From positions 496,001 to 560,000 of the forward strand of contig CAQOGY010000002.1 of assembly GCA_948847595.1 (NCBI GenBank): a DNA stretch of 64,000 bases, in the 5' to 3' direction. The notes beneath the pieces were generated by a model, which was not told the origin of the DNA, ran no database searches, and saw nothing but the letters and a program-made list of their open reading frames with translations. This DNA is from an uncultured Bacteroides sp. Lineage in GTDB: Bacteria > Bacteroidota > Bacteroidia > Bacteroidales > Bacteroidaceae. The translations under genes and the position numbers were made by a program. The stretch's first letter is position 1; each line of letters begins with the position of its first letter. This document shows positions 43,659-53,800 of the stretch, in pieces.

Positions 43659-45815
43659 CTATTTCTCAATCAGCGCAAAGTCTAATTGCTTCTTCTCCAG
43701 ATTGGCGCGTGCCACGCGAATGGTGATGGCATCTCCCAAACTGTATATCTTGTTCTTACGGCGTCCCCGGAGGCAATAATTCTTTTCGTCGAATTCATAA
43801 TAGTCATCATCCAGGTCACGGATCGGAACCATACCTTCGCATTTGTTCTCGTTGAGTTCAACGTAAAGCCCCCATTCCGTTACACCGGAGATCACACCGT
43901 CATAAATCTGTCCGAGACGTTCGCTCATGAATTCTACCTGTTTGTATTTGATAGAAGCACGTTCGGCATTGGCTGCAATCTGTTCCATGTTCGAACTATG
44001 GTCGCAGAGGTCCTCGTACTTGCTTTCGGATACGCTACGACCGCCATCCATATACTTCGTAACCAAGCGGTGCACCATCATATCCGGGAATCGGCGGATG
44101 GGTGAAGTGAAGTGGGTGTAATAGTCGAATGCCAGTCCGTAATGGCCGATATTGTGCGTAGAATAACGCGCTTTCTGCATGGCACGGATGGATACGGTTT
44201 CAATCAGGTTTTCCTCCTTCTTGCCATGAATATCATCCAGCAAATGGTTGATAGACTTTGATATATCTGTTTTCGTTCCGCTTGTACGTACTTTATAGCC
44301 GAAGCGGGCGATGAACTGTGACAGGTTTTCCAGTTTTTCCGGATCGGGCAGATCGTGGATACGATAAGGAAGTACTTTGGCTTTTTTGTTCTTGGGTACA
44401 CGTCCCACTTTCTCTGCTACTGTCCTGTTGGCAAGCAGCATGAATTCTTCTACCAGCTTGTTGGCATCTTTGGATTCTTTGAAGTATACGCTGATAGGTT
44501 TTCCCTTTTCGTCGATTTCGAACTTCACCTCATAGCGGTCGAAGTTGATAGCTCCTGCTGCGAAACGTTTCTCGCGAAGTGCTTTGGCGATGGTATCCAG
44601 CATGAGAACTTCTTCTTTAAAATCGCCCGTTTTCGTTTCGATGATCTGTTGCGCCTCTTCGTAAGTGAAGCGATGGTCGGAGTTGATGACGGTATGTACG
44701 ATGCGGGAGTCTCTTACTTCTCCTTTCTCGGTGATGTCGAAGATGACGGAGAATGCGAGTTTCTCTTCATTCGGACGCAAGGAACAGATGAAGTTACACA
44801 AGCGTTCGGGAAGCATCGGGATGGTACGGTCTACCAGATAAACGGAAGTCGCCCGCTTCTCTGCTTCTTTGTCGATGATGCCGCCTTCTTTTACATAGTG
44901 AGTCACATCGGCGATATGTACGCCTACTTCCCACAATCCGTCTTTGATGGGGCGGATCGAAAGTGCGTCGTCGAAGTCCTTGGCGTCTTTCGGGTCGATG
45001 GTGAAAGTCGTTACCTTACGGAAGTCTTCGCGTCTGGCTATCTCTTCCGGAGTAATTTCTGCGGGAATCTTATCGGCTGCTGTTTCTACCGCTTTCGGAT
45101 ATACGTAGGGCAGGCCGAACTCAGCGAGGATGGCGTGCATTTCTGTTGTATTGTCTCCTGCTACACCGAGGATGTCGATCACTTGTCCGATAGGATTCTT
45201 TGCCTTGTCGGGCCATTCGGTTACTTTCACGATTGCCTTGTCGCCGGTTTTTCCTCCTTTCAGCTTCTCTTTCGGGATGAAGATGTCGTTGGCAAGCGTA
45301 CGGTTTTCCGTAACTAAGAATGCATACGACTTGGCTACTTCCAGTGTACCTACAAAGGTGTCATTGGCACGTTCCAGAATCTCGATGACTTCTCCTTCCG
45401 CGTCTTTATTCTTCCGCTTGGCGTAGAAAGTGATCTTTACTTTGTCATTGTTCATGGCATGTGCCGAATTGCGTTCGGCAACAAAGATCGGATCGCCTCC
45501 ACCTTCGGGGATAAATGAGTTCTTTCCGTTGCTCTTGCGTTGGAAGGTACCGATCATCTCCGTTCCGTGATTGTTGAGGCGGAACTTTCCTTTTTCAATT
45601 TCGGAAATATAATCGTCATCTGAAAGGTCGTGTAACAGGTCAGCGCATAGCATTTTCTGCGGATGGGTAGTGAGATGCAACTCCGAGAAAATATATTTCA
45701 TACTAAGCGTTTCGCTGGGTTTGGCATGGAAAAAGTCTATCAATAACGCTGCCAGCTCTTTCTTACTCATTCTTTTGCCGGCCTTTTTCTCTTTCTTTTC
45801 TTTCTTTTTCGCCAT
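43659..45815 (-). CDS. rnr: Ribonuclease R (RNB/VacB family 3'-5' exoribonuclease)
   Basis: 718-residue processive 3'-5' exoribonuclease that degrades structured RNA. Domain order: a Lys-rich N-terminus (MAKKKEKKEKKAGKR), an HTH-like region (about 18-85), cold-shock OB domains (about 90-240), the RNB catalytic domain with the Asp cluster D274, D280, D282 and D283 in DPKDAKDFDDA, and a C-terminal S1 domain (about 635-717). The spacing of the four aspartates equals that in E. coli RNase R. Slightly short at the C-terminus: no basic tail. Core gene; codon use resembles the other housekeeping genes here. Confidence 0.95.
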   Translation of the reverse strand: MAKKKEKKEKKAGKRMSKKELAALLIDFFHAKPSETLSMKYIFSELHLTTHPQKMLCADLLHDLSDDDYISEIEKGKFRLNNHGTEMIGTFQRKSNGKNSFIPEGGGDPIFVAERNSAHAMNNDKVKITFYAKRKNKDAEGEVIEILERANDTFVGTLEVAKSYAFLVTENRTLANDIFIPKEKLKGGKTGDKAIVKVTEWPDKAKNPIGQVIDILGVAGDNTTEMHAILAEFGLPYVYPKAVETAADKIPAEITPEEIARREDFRKVTTFTIDPKDAKDFDDALSIRPIKDGLWEVGVHIADVTHYVKEGGIIDKEAEKRATSVYLVDRTIPMLPERLCNFICSLRPNEEKLAFSVIFDITEKGEVRDSRIVHTVINSDHRFTYEEAQQIIETKTGDFKEEVLMLDTIAKALREKRFAAGAINFDRYEVKFEIDEKGKPISVYFKESKDANKLVEEFMLLANRTVAEKVGRVPKNKKAKVLPYRIHDLPDPEKLENLSQFIARFGYKVRTSGTKTDISKSINHLLDDIHGKKEENLIETVSIRAMQKARYSTHNIGHYGLAFDYYTHFTSPIRRFPDMMVHRLVTKYMDGGRSVSESKYEDLCDHSSNMEQIAANAERASIKYKQVEFMSERLGQIYDGVISGVTEWGLYVELNENKCEGMVPIRDLDDDYYEFDEKNYCLRGRRKNKIYSLGDAITIRVARANLEKKQLDFALIEK

Positions 45816-45933
45816 AATGTATAGAATTGATTTATTTGAAAATTCTTTGATGGGAGTACAAAGTAAACAAATATTTGAATTTGATAGTTATGAATTGGAT
45901 AAAACTTTCGCTGACTTCGATAATTTCGTCCTT

Positions 45934-45980
45934 ATTAAAATAAAAAGCATCCCTCCTGAATCACTTCGGTAGGAATGCTT
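45934..45980 (-). terminator. Intrinsic terminator of the metallohydrolase/SusCD operon
   Basis: Read on the minus strand, a 12- to 13-nt stem (45980-45968 with 45956-45945, one mismatch and one bulge) with an 11-nt loop is followed by TTTTTATTTTAAT. It lies 34 bp after the stop of the last gene of the operon. Confidence 0.85.
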
Positions 45981-46013
45981 ATAAGAGAGAATATTACAAA
46001 TGTAATGGACTGG

Positions 46014-47045
46014 TTAGAACACTTTATTTATAGTAAGGATTACGTATGCCAGCTTTTCTATTTCCTCGACATAAGAGCTTTCGCTTGGAGTGGAACTGGT
46101 GAATGTACTGATGCTGATTCGATTTACGAAGTATCTGCCCCAATGTTTTCCATCCATAAACTCGAAGAGATATTTACCCTGCTTATTTTGTTCCATCGGT
46201 GCTACATAGTCTACCACGTAATCCCAAGCCGGAGTTAGTTTGCCATATCCTAAAGTCATGAACAAATGATATTCCTTTCCGTCTATCGTTTCTGTTCCCA
46301 GATATTGTCCGGCATGGAAAGCCAGTTTATTGTTTTCATACTTTAGCTTTAATTCTCGTCCGAAAGGTAGATCACCTTTCAGTATATACGTATTTTCTTC
46401 TGTCGGATCTTTGGTTAAAGTTGTCTTTAGATCGATATCATCCCAATTGGTGTCTGTGTATGTAAAGGTATATTCTCCTTCTATGCACGTTTGTTTGCAA
46501 TCTAATGTTACGGTTTTCGTCCCGGATGATATTTTCACCTGAGTGGAACGTAAAGGAACATCACTTTTGGTACAATGGAAACTGATCGTATTTTCTTTCT
46601 GTTCATATTGAATCCAGTCATCATCTACGCTGACCTTGACTTCCAGACTGGATTGTACCTGCAATTCGATGGTTTCGCCATTGCCGAAGAATGAAAGCGG
46701 ATCGGTCGATGAAACGATGAATATGGGGGCCAATTGTGTAACCGGAAGCATCAATTCATAGCCGTCGGCAAGGATGGTAATAAGTGCTGTACGTCCTCCT
46801 ATATCAATATTTTGTGGGACAGTGATATGGATGATATTCCCTTCTGCCTCTACTTTGCACCAATCTTTGTCTGAACTGACAGACAGATTGCCGGTAGATA
46901 CTTCAATCGTACCATTCCCGCCTTTAGCTTCGAAAGTGGTATCAGACTTGATAATGTATGCTTTCGCCAGGTTATTGTCGTCGTTATCGCATGCAGCCGA
47001 CAAGAGACAAAGCAATAAAATGAAGTAGTGATATATTTGTTTCAT
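46014..47045 (-). CDS. BACON-domain lipoprotein
   Basis: 343-residue lipoprotein (Cys19, LSAAC-DNDD). Two BACON/Ig-like domains (about 33-105 and 108-185) are recognisable by the SSDKDWCKVE and SVDDDWIQYE cores followed by V-x-V-T-Q/C-K-Q edge strands. BACON domains in Bacteroides are attached to glycan- or mucin-directed proteins. The C-terminal half (about 190-343) is a beta-rich domain I do not recognise. It is last in the operon, before a strong terminator, and likely a surface ligand-binding accessory protein. Confidence 0.75.
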   Translation of the reverse strand: MKQIYHYFILLLCLLSAACDNDDNNLAKAYIIKSDTTFEAKGGNGTIEVSTGNLSVSSDKDWCKVEAEGNIIHITVPQNIDIGGRTALITILADGYELMLPVTQLAPIFIVSSTDPLSFFGNGETIELQVQSSLEVKVSVDDDWIQYEQKENTISFHCTKSDVPLRSTQVKISSGTKTVTLDCKQTCIEGEYTFTYTDTNWDDIDLKTTLTKDPTEENTYILKGDLPFGRELKLKYENNKLAFHAGQYLGTETIDGKEYHLFMTLGYGKLTPAWDYVVDYVAPMEQNKQGKYLFEFMDGKHWGRYFVNRISISTFTSSTPSESSYVEEIEKLAYVILTINKVF

Positions 47046-47062
47046 AATCTTTATTTTAGATA

Positions 47063-48343
47063 TTATTTTAGTTCAAACCAAACAGTTGGATTGGTAGTGC
47101 TGACGCATCTGATGCTATTGGGGGAATCTATCGCTGTATCTTCCAGGCGATAAGGTGAATTGGCTTCGATATAATCGGCAATAGGTGTGCACCATGAATA
47201 CCAGCTTATCATATAAGACTTGTCCTTGTTTACTTTGATATCCAGCAGGTCCTTGTTTTCGCCGGTTGCTGTAAACTCACATCCGTAGCTGGGATAGTAG
47301 AACATAGTACCGCCATTGGAACCGAATGCGATGACAGTAGAACCGGAAGCATTGTCAAGATGATTTTTGCCTATATACATAATGAGGAACAATTCACCGG
47401 TATTTGCTTTATATCCGGCTTTTAATAGCTCGAACAGTTCATCATTCATGGCAGCTTGATTCTTATCTACGTTAAAATCAAAGATATACTGTGTTGTGGG
47501 ATTCGTCAGAATCTTTATCCATGGAGCACGAAGAATGCTGGCTTTGGCATCGACTGCATTGATGGTTTTATCTTCTTTGTCCAATTTAAATTCATAAAGT
47601 GTCTCGCCATTGATGACTATGGGCTTATAAAACTTTATTCCACTTTTAGTGAAAAGAAAAGGAGCTTGCTGCTTTTCCGTATCACTAATTTCTGCGATGA
47701 ACTGACGATTATCGTAATCTAAATCTAACGGATATTCTTTTCCGGCAATTTCAACTCTGTCATAAGGGGTACCGGCCATTAGTTGCTGGGTTTCCAGTAT
47801 TCTCTCAAGCTCTTCTTTGGGAGATGATTCCATACGTGTCAGTATCATTGTGTTGCCATACTTCTTCCCTTTCATGATGAGCTTATCACCTTCTTGTCTC
47901 ATAAAAACGAATTCGTAATCACCGGCATAGCCATCTGTGTCGATCATGCTCTTAGGCTCTGAGAAATAATGAAATATGGGGTTATAAGAGTCAAAACTCA
48001 ATACGGGCCCCTGATCGGATATTAGTTTGTATGCCGAGGTTATTTCTGTACCGGCCGGATACAAGTCGACTCCGGCTAAGGTGAGTGACAAGTCCCCCAT
48101 CATGACAGTTTCTCCATTCTGAAAAGTGCAAAAATAAGTGTATCCTCCCATAGATTGTTTTATTTCCGGAAAGTACTCCATTTTCCAGCCATTCGGTGCA
48201 TCTTGCAGTATCTTACTGTATTCCTGTAACTTTGCGTTGATTCTTTCAGCTGCCGGCAGGTCAAACAGATCTTTCTCGTCTTTTACGCACGATTGTAGGC
48301 AAAAGAGGAGGACGGCAAGTAATAAGTATATTATTCTTTTCAT
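47063..48343 (-). CDS. DUF4302 lipoprotein
   Basis: 426-residue lipoprotein with lipobox Cys19 (LQSC-VKDEKDLF). The opening PAAERINAKLQEYSKIL followed by APNGWKMEYFPE is typical of DUF4302. Such proteins are encoded beside SusC/SusD and HExxH lipoproteins in Bacteroidota, and their role is unknown. No catalytic motif is visible. It starts 11 bp after the metallohydrolase stop and ends 17 bp before the BACON lipoprotein. Confidence 0.8.
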   Translation of the reverse strand: MKRIIYLLLAVLLFCLQSCVKDEKDLFDLPAAERINAKLQEYSKILQDAPNGWKMEYFPEIKQSMGGYTYFCTFQNGETVMMGDLSLTLAGVDLYPAGTEITSAYKLISDQGPVLSFDSYNPIFHYFSEPKSMIDTDGYAGDYEFVFMRQEGDKLIMKGKKYGNTMILTRMESSPKEELERILETQQLMAGTPYDRVEIAGKEYPLDLDYDNRQFIAEISDTEKQQAPFLFTKSGIKFYKPIVINGETLYEFKLDKEDKTINAVDAKASILRAPWIKILTNPTTQYIFDFNVDKNQAAMNDELFELLKAGYKANTGELFLIMYIGKNHLDNASGSTVIAFGSNGGTMFYYPSYGCEFTATGENKDLLDIKVNKDKSYMISWYSWCTPIADYIEANSPYRLEDTAIDSPNSIRCVSTTNPTVWFELK

Positions 48344-48354
48344 GTCTGTTGGTT

Positions 48355-49227
48355 TTAGAAGTTATCAAAATCGAGTGAATCAAGCTCTTTAGAACGACGC
48401 TGAATGATTTCACGTAACTTATCTACATCAATTCCCCATGTGTCAGCCATATAAATTCTGATATATTCCATTTTCTCCTGGATGATGGGACCACCCTTTT
48501 CTCCGGCTTTATCCAACTGACTTTGCCAGAACTCTGCAGTATTGGTAATATATACGGCCAGTGTCTCTGCGAAATCTTCACGTGGCTCCGAACTTGCATA
48601 ACCGTCTACAAATCCTTCTCTTAAAGCTGTTGTATTAGCCACGTTATACCAGTCTCCACCTGTATAGCTTCCTTCAGAAATACGGTCGAATTCCGGGTCA
48701 TAATTTTTAGTCTGATGCAGAATATGGGCAAACTCATGATGCATTGTCAGGAAGTAGTATTTATTCAGAAAAGCGGTGTTGATCTGAAGTTGGTTAACAT
48801 AATAAAGTGTAACTTTGGTTCCTCCTTCTGCTGTTCCCACTATCATACCATTATCTTCGTAGGCAGCTGAGCCTATCAGGTGGATTACTTTAGGAATATA
48901 GGCGCGTGTGAAATTAACTCCTGCTATCTCGTCATACGTTTCAATCCAGAGATGCTTGATGATTTTAGCGAGTTTTTTGGCTTTGTCTATTTCAGCAGGT
49001 GCCAGTGTATAATCCATGGATGATTCGATATCTTCCATACGATATTTGAAGGCGATATTATAGGGATATGTGTAATTGTGCAGAAGCCATTGATCAAACT
49101 CTGTTTCAGCTACTTCCTCTTCTTCATCGAAAATACTGGTAGTGGTGGGTTCGTCTCCCTGGCAGGACCATAAGCTGCCTATTACGAACAAATTGATTAT
49201 ATAAAAAGCTATTTTTCTCATATTCAT
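48355..49227 (-). CDS. Substrate-import-associated zinc metallohydrolase lipoprotein
   Basis: 290-residue lipoprotein (Cys22, LWSC-QGDE) with a zincin HExxH motif: His164, Glu165 and His168 in MHHEFAHIL. The third ligand probably lies in the following DPEFDRISEGSY region. This matches the family of putative zinc metallohydrolase lipoproteins found with SusC/SusD pairs. It probably acts at the cell surface, cleaving a peptide or other bound substrate before uptake. Met1 (49227) and Met3 (49221) are both possible starts. The operon contains no glycosidase, so a protein, glycopeptide or metal complex is as likely a substrate as a polysaccharide. Confidence 0.83.
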   Translation of the reverse strand: MNMRKIAFYIINLFVIGSLWSCQGDEPTTTSIFDEEEEVAETEFDQWLLHNYTYPYNIAFKYRMEDIESSMDYTLAPAEIDKAKKLAKIIKHLWIETYDEIAGVNFTRAYIPKVIHLIGSAAYEDNGMIVGTAEGGTKVTLYYVNQLQINTAFLNKYYFLTMHHEFAHILHQTKNYDPEFDRISEGSYTGGDWYNVANTTALREGFVDGYASSEPREDFAETLAVYITNTAEFWQSQLDKAGEKGGPIIQEKMEYIRIYMADTWGIDVDKLREIIQRRSKELDSLDFDNF

Positions 49228-49245
49228 ACTTGTTAATGGATTATG

Positions 49246-50802
49246 TTATCTGGGATTAGCTTCCATTCCGGCATTGATTACATCTTGCGGTATCTGAATG
49301 GCACGACGTTTGTCATTTGCCGGCATTTTATCATTCACTGTGATTTCACCGTTGTAGACGGTACGGCGGTAAATCTCAATGCCATATCGTTTCACGTCAA
49401 ACCAGCGTAGCCCTTCATGCATCGTCAGGATACGGCGCATATGCAGAATTGCCTGAATAAAGTTTTCCTGTTCTCCGGATTCTATCGTGAAATCGGGGTG
49501 TAACTCCTTTTTGGGAGTAGGATCTTCCGGAGTATAGTATTTCATATCTCCATAGAATTTGCTGATACTTGCACGGTCTATTGTCTTTTCACTCTTTGTA
49601 AAAGCATGTAGCCAGATGGACAGGTCTTCTGTTGCTTTGTCGAAGTCTTTTTTCATGGCATATGCTTCCGCCCGGCATAGTAGAATCTCATCTGTGGTGA
49701 ATGCCGGATACATGATGTGGTTGTAACCGATACCATTTACAGGATCGGACATTTCAAAGTAGCTGTACATTTTATTCATGATCACTTTCGTCGTTCCCTG
49801 AAACTCCGGTATGTCATAATAGTAGGTATCTTTATCTCCCCAAGGACCATTTGCCTGACAGCTTTCTGTTGTAGAGATTTTATTGTTGTGTGTGTATTTC
49901 TCCCCTACGTGATATGGACCATGTATGTAGGCCCAGGAGGAACGGCAGGCAATGACCAGCAGAGTTGCTTTGTTTCTTTCGCTGACAAATTCATTGCTGC
50001 GGATAGCGCCGTTGCCGCTTAGTTTTCCTGCCTTCTGCCAGTCTCTCAACATAGCGGATGGGTTGGAGGTGAGTACTTTTTCGGCATATTCAATGACTTT
50101 GTCATAGTTCCGGTAATAGAGATTGAAACGGCAGGCAAATGCATAAGCAGCTTTTTTATTGAAGTGATATTTGGGTACTTCATAAGCGGCATCATCGATT
50201 AAGGGCAGTCCTTCTTCTATATCCTTGTTGATCCTTTTATAGGTTTCTGCCACACTCAAACGTTCATAACTGGGTAAAACAGTCGTTTCCGGTTCGGTAG
50301 CATAAAAGACTCCAAGATCCTTAGTACCGTTTGTTTCGCTATAGTGCTGGCAGAATACATTGACCAATATAAAATGTGCGTATGCCCGGCATAATAGCGC
50401 TTCTCCTTTTTGTGGATTGAGACTAGCTGGATTTCCCATCTTTTCAATGGCTTTCAGTGCCTGGTTGCAGGTAGCAACAGCTAAATAACAGTCTTCCCAC
50501 AAAGCTTCGGGGCTGTCATTTTCAATTTCGGTTGCATTCTTCCAGGTAGCGAGTTGCTCTTGGAGCAGATTGTAGGAAGTCCAGGTACCTCCATTGTTAT
50601 CTGTGTTGTCCGAAGTCATTTCTCCTATCATGGCAAAGGAAGTGATAGGATAGGCAGAAACCAGCAATTTGGCAATAGCCTGTTCTGTATTCAAGTCAGT
50701 CCGGTTGTCTGGCAGTTCGTCAAGATAGTTGCTGCAAGAGCTTGCAAGCAGTATGATAGCTGGTAGTACTGCTGAAAGTAATATATGTTTCTTTTTCATC
50801 AT
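49246..50802 (-). CDS. SusD/RagB-family lipoprotein (metallohydrolase locus)
   Basis: 518-residue SusD-family lipoprotein with lipobox Cys23 (LASSC-SNYLDELPD). It shows the helical SusD pattern (GEALLCRAYAHFILVNVFCQHY), RAEAYAMKKDFDKA, and the C-terminal MHEGLRWFDVKRYG block. It starts 14 bp after the SusC stop and is followed by the metallohydrolase lipoprotein after 18 bp. It is the ligand-capturing lid of the adjacent SusC. Confidence 0.95.
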   Translation of the reverse strand: MMKKKHILLSAVLPAIILLASSCSNYLDELPDNRTDLNTEQAIAKLLVSAYPITSFAMIGEMTSDNTDNNGGTWTSYNLLQEQLATWKNATEIENDSPEALWEDCYLAVATCNQALKAIEKMGNPASLNPQKGEALLCRAYAHFILVNVFCQHYSETNGTKDLGVFYATEPETTVLPSYERLSVAETYKRINKDIEEGLPLIDDAAYEVPKYHFNKKAAYAFACRFNLYYRNYDKVIEYAEKVLTSNPSAMLRDWQKAGKLSGNGAIRSNEFVSERNKATLLVIACRSSWAYIHGPYHVGEKYTHNNKISTTESCQANGPWGDKDTYYYDIPEFQGTTKVIMNKMYSYFEMSDPVNGIGYNHIMYPAFTTDEILLCRAEAYAMKKDFDKATEDLSIWLHAFTKSEKTIDRASISKFYGDMKYYTPEDPTPKKELHPDFTIESGEQENFIQAILHMRRILTMHEGLRWFDVKRYGIEIYRRTVYNGEITVNDKMPANDKRRAIQIPQDVINAGMEANPR

Positions 50803-50816
50803 TTCATTCCATTTAG

Positions 50817-53800
50817 TTATAAACCTAATCTAAGCGTTAATGTAAACTGTTTGGGGACCGGAGTGGCCACACCTCCCGAACGGAAGAATTCAGGATCCTG
50901 ACCATTCAGTTTCGAGTCGGCATATAACAGGCATAGGTTGGTAGCCTGTAATTTCAGTGACAAGCTGTTCAAGTGAAGCGAGGTTAACCATGTTTGTGGG
51001 AAATCATATGAAAGTGATACTTCTTTCATTCGGATAAAACCACCGTCGGCTACACGTGCATCCGAATAGTTGTACGAGTTGTAAGCTGTTTTCAGATAGC
51101 GGTCTTTTTCGCTTTGGCGTCTGTTGGCAATAACCGGTATGTTAGTTGTAGCTTCGTCTCCAGGGATAACCCAACGGTTCTTATATTCTTTCGGCATGGC
51201 GGTCAGATCCGTATATTTATTGCTGAATACAGGGTCCAGTCTGATTTTATTTCCAAATGAATAGGTCAGGAATATATTCAGACGGAAGTTTTTATAACGG
51301 AATATATTGCCGAAGCTACCTGTGATTGTTGGATCGGTTGGTCCTTCATATATCAGGAAATCTACGTTCTCACGTTCCTGGAAGTTGATATCGGTTACAG
51401 TAACGCTTCCATCCGAATTACGGAACATGGGGAAGCCGTCTTCATTCAATCCGAGGAAGGGAATGGAGAATAGTCCACGTACCGGATAACCCTCACGGGC
51501 AAATCCTGAACCTGTAACAAGGTCAATGATGGATGCGTTCGATTTCAGATCTGTCACTTCATTTTTGGAGTTGGAGAAAATGAAGTCAGAGTTCCAGTCA
51601 AAGTCCTTTGTTACAATGTTTTTAGTCGATAAGGTAAATTCAATACCATGTGATTTCATGGAGGCTATATTAGCCATCTTTGCTATTTTTCCGCCTACTC
51701 CCTGTGAATTGACAATTCCGATCAAGTCGAAATTATTACGTGAGTACCAGTCTGCACTCAAATTAATCCGATTGTCCAGAAATCCCATATCCACACCGAT
51801 GTTCAGTTCATGCTTTTTCTCATAGGTCAGTTCGCTGTTCTCCAAGTCTACCAGATACATTCCGCTTTCTTGCACATTTGTGAAAGGACGGTAGGGTTTG
51901 AAACTTTTCAGTATCATCATCGAATTACTGACATCAGCAGGTCCACGGTCTGCTGTCAGGGAGTAAGACGTTTTTAGTGTAAAGTGTGAGAGTATCGGTT
52001 CCACAGCCTTGAAGAACGATTCTTCATGAATGTTCCACGCTGCGGCAATATTCCATGTTGGCAGCCATCTTGATTTACGTGCTTTACCCAGTTTGTTGGT
52101 TCCTTCATAACGGATGGTTCCGTTGAGGGTGTATTTGCCTTGAAAGGAATAAGTACCATTGGCAAAGAAAGCTACATTGCGTGCGCGGGTATCATTGACC
52201 GAATAATAGTCGGTGCCTTCCTCAATGCTCTTTTTGAAAAACTGGTAAGTATAAAATGGAATGGCTCCCATCGTATATTGCATTCCCCATCCATTGAAGA
52301 AAGTTTTATTACGGTCAATTGAGTTTGTTTCAGTACCTAGAAACAAGTTTGTGATATGGCTTTCTCCGAAAGAGTGGTTATAATTGGCTGTAGCACGGAA
52401 ATCATATCCTACCATTTTATAATCAGTCTTCTGATAAATACCACCTTGCGGGAGAATGGATATCGGCAGGGCATACGGATCGTCCGGATTGGTGTAGAGG
52501 AATGGATTTTTATCACGAATGGTAGCATCGCCCATAGCGCGGTAAGCTTGTGCCTGGTTCGAGTTGTCTGTGATGAAGTGTTCTTGAGAGGTTGTCTGAT
52601 ACTTGACGGCTCCCAATGCGCTTAACTCCAGTCCTTGTATTGGTTTCCATTTTAATTCACTTTGGAATTTCATGTCTACTACATGAAGGTTCATATAATT
52701 GTTATCCAATTCGTACATGATATTGAACGGAGAATAATTCCGGGTATAAAATTCGTCCGGAGACAGTGTTCTGGAAGTGTTCAGTGCATAACTGTAAGGG
52801 TTAATATCAAAATCACGTCTTACTTCACCATAGACAGGGTCAATACTCTGACTAAGTGTTCCGGGAGCTCTTTGTTTACGGTAAGAAGCTGATGATATAA
52901 GATTGATCGAAAGAGTTTTACTGATATTGAACGTAGCGTTCAGATTGGCTGTGTAGCGGTTTACAGAACTTTGCTGTGTCCATCCCGGATCTACTAATGC
53001 ACTTAGAGAAGCGTAGAAAGAGGCTTTTTCGGTGCCACTACTCAGACTGACGGAATGATTATGCATAATATTGGTACGGAATAGTTCGTCAAACCAGTCT
53101 GTATTTCTCATTTCCGCTGATTTCAGATACTCTCTTTGAGTTTTAGCGATATTCATTAAAGCAAACTGTCCGGTTACCGGATCGTATGTATTCATTAGCT
53201 GGTACATTTTGCCATACACACCGCTGTCTGCGGCACGATATGTCTCGGCAAAGTTGAGCCATCCTTTCTTTTGCATTTCTTTATATACCCCCATTTGTTC
53301 CTGTGAATTCATAATATTGAATTCCGAATAGCTGGGTTTCAAGCGGATACTATACTCACCCGTATAATTGATCCGGCTGATTCCTGCCTTTCCTTTTTTA
53401 GTGGTGACCACAATCACACCTGCCATAGCCCGTGCACCATATATGGAAGTTGCTGAACCGTCTTTCAGTATTTGAAAGCTTTCTATATCGTCTGCATTTA
53501 GTCCTGCAATAGCCGAACTGATCAGTGTTACGGCATCACCAGATGAAAGCTGGTCGGCACTTACCTCTGTGACATCTTCCATCACTACTCCGTCTACTAC
53601 CCATAAAGGTTTTGAACTGCCATAAATAGAAGTAGCTCCACGAACGCGGATTTTAGGGGCTGTACCGAACGAGCCTGATACATTCTGTACAGAGACACCT
53701 GCTGCACGTCCTTCTAAAGCACGGCTGATTTCCGGCATACCGTCAATTTTTACATTATCGGCAGATAACTGTGCGGTAGCACCGGTAAACATTCGTTTAT

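Noticed and set aside
44355..45317. 320-codon plus-strand frame inside rnr
   Set aside because: Cys/Phe-rich translation typical of the reverse of an RNB domain; rnr is intact on the minus strand.
45670..45972. 100-codon plus-strand frame at the start of rnr with hydrophobic run
   Set aside because: The hydrophobic run is the complement of the Lys-rich rnr N-terminus; the rest crosses an intergenic terminator.
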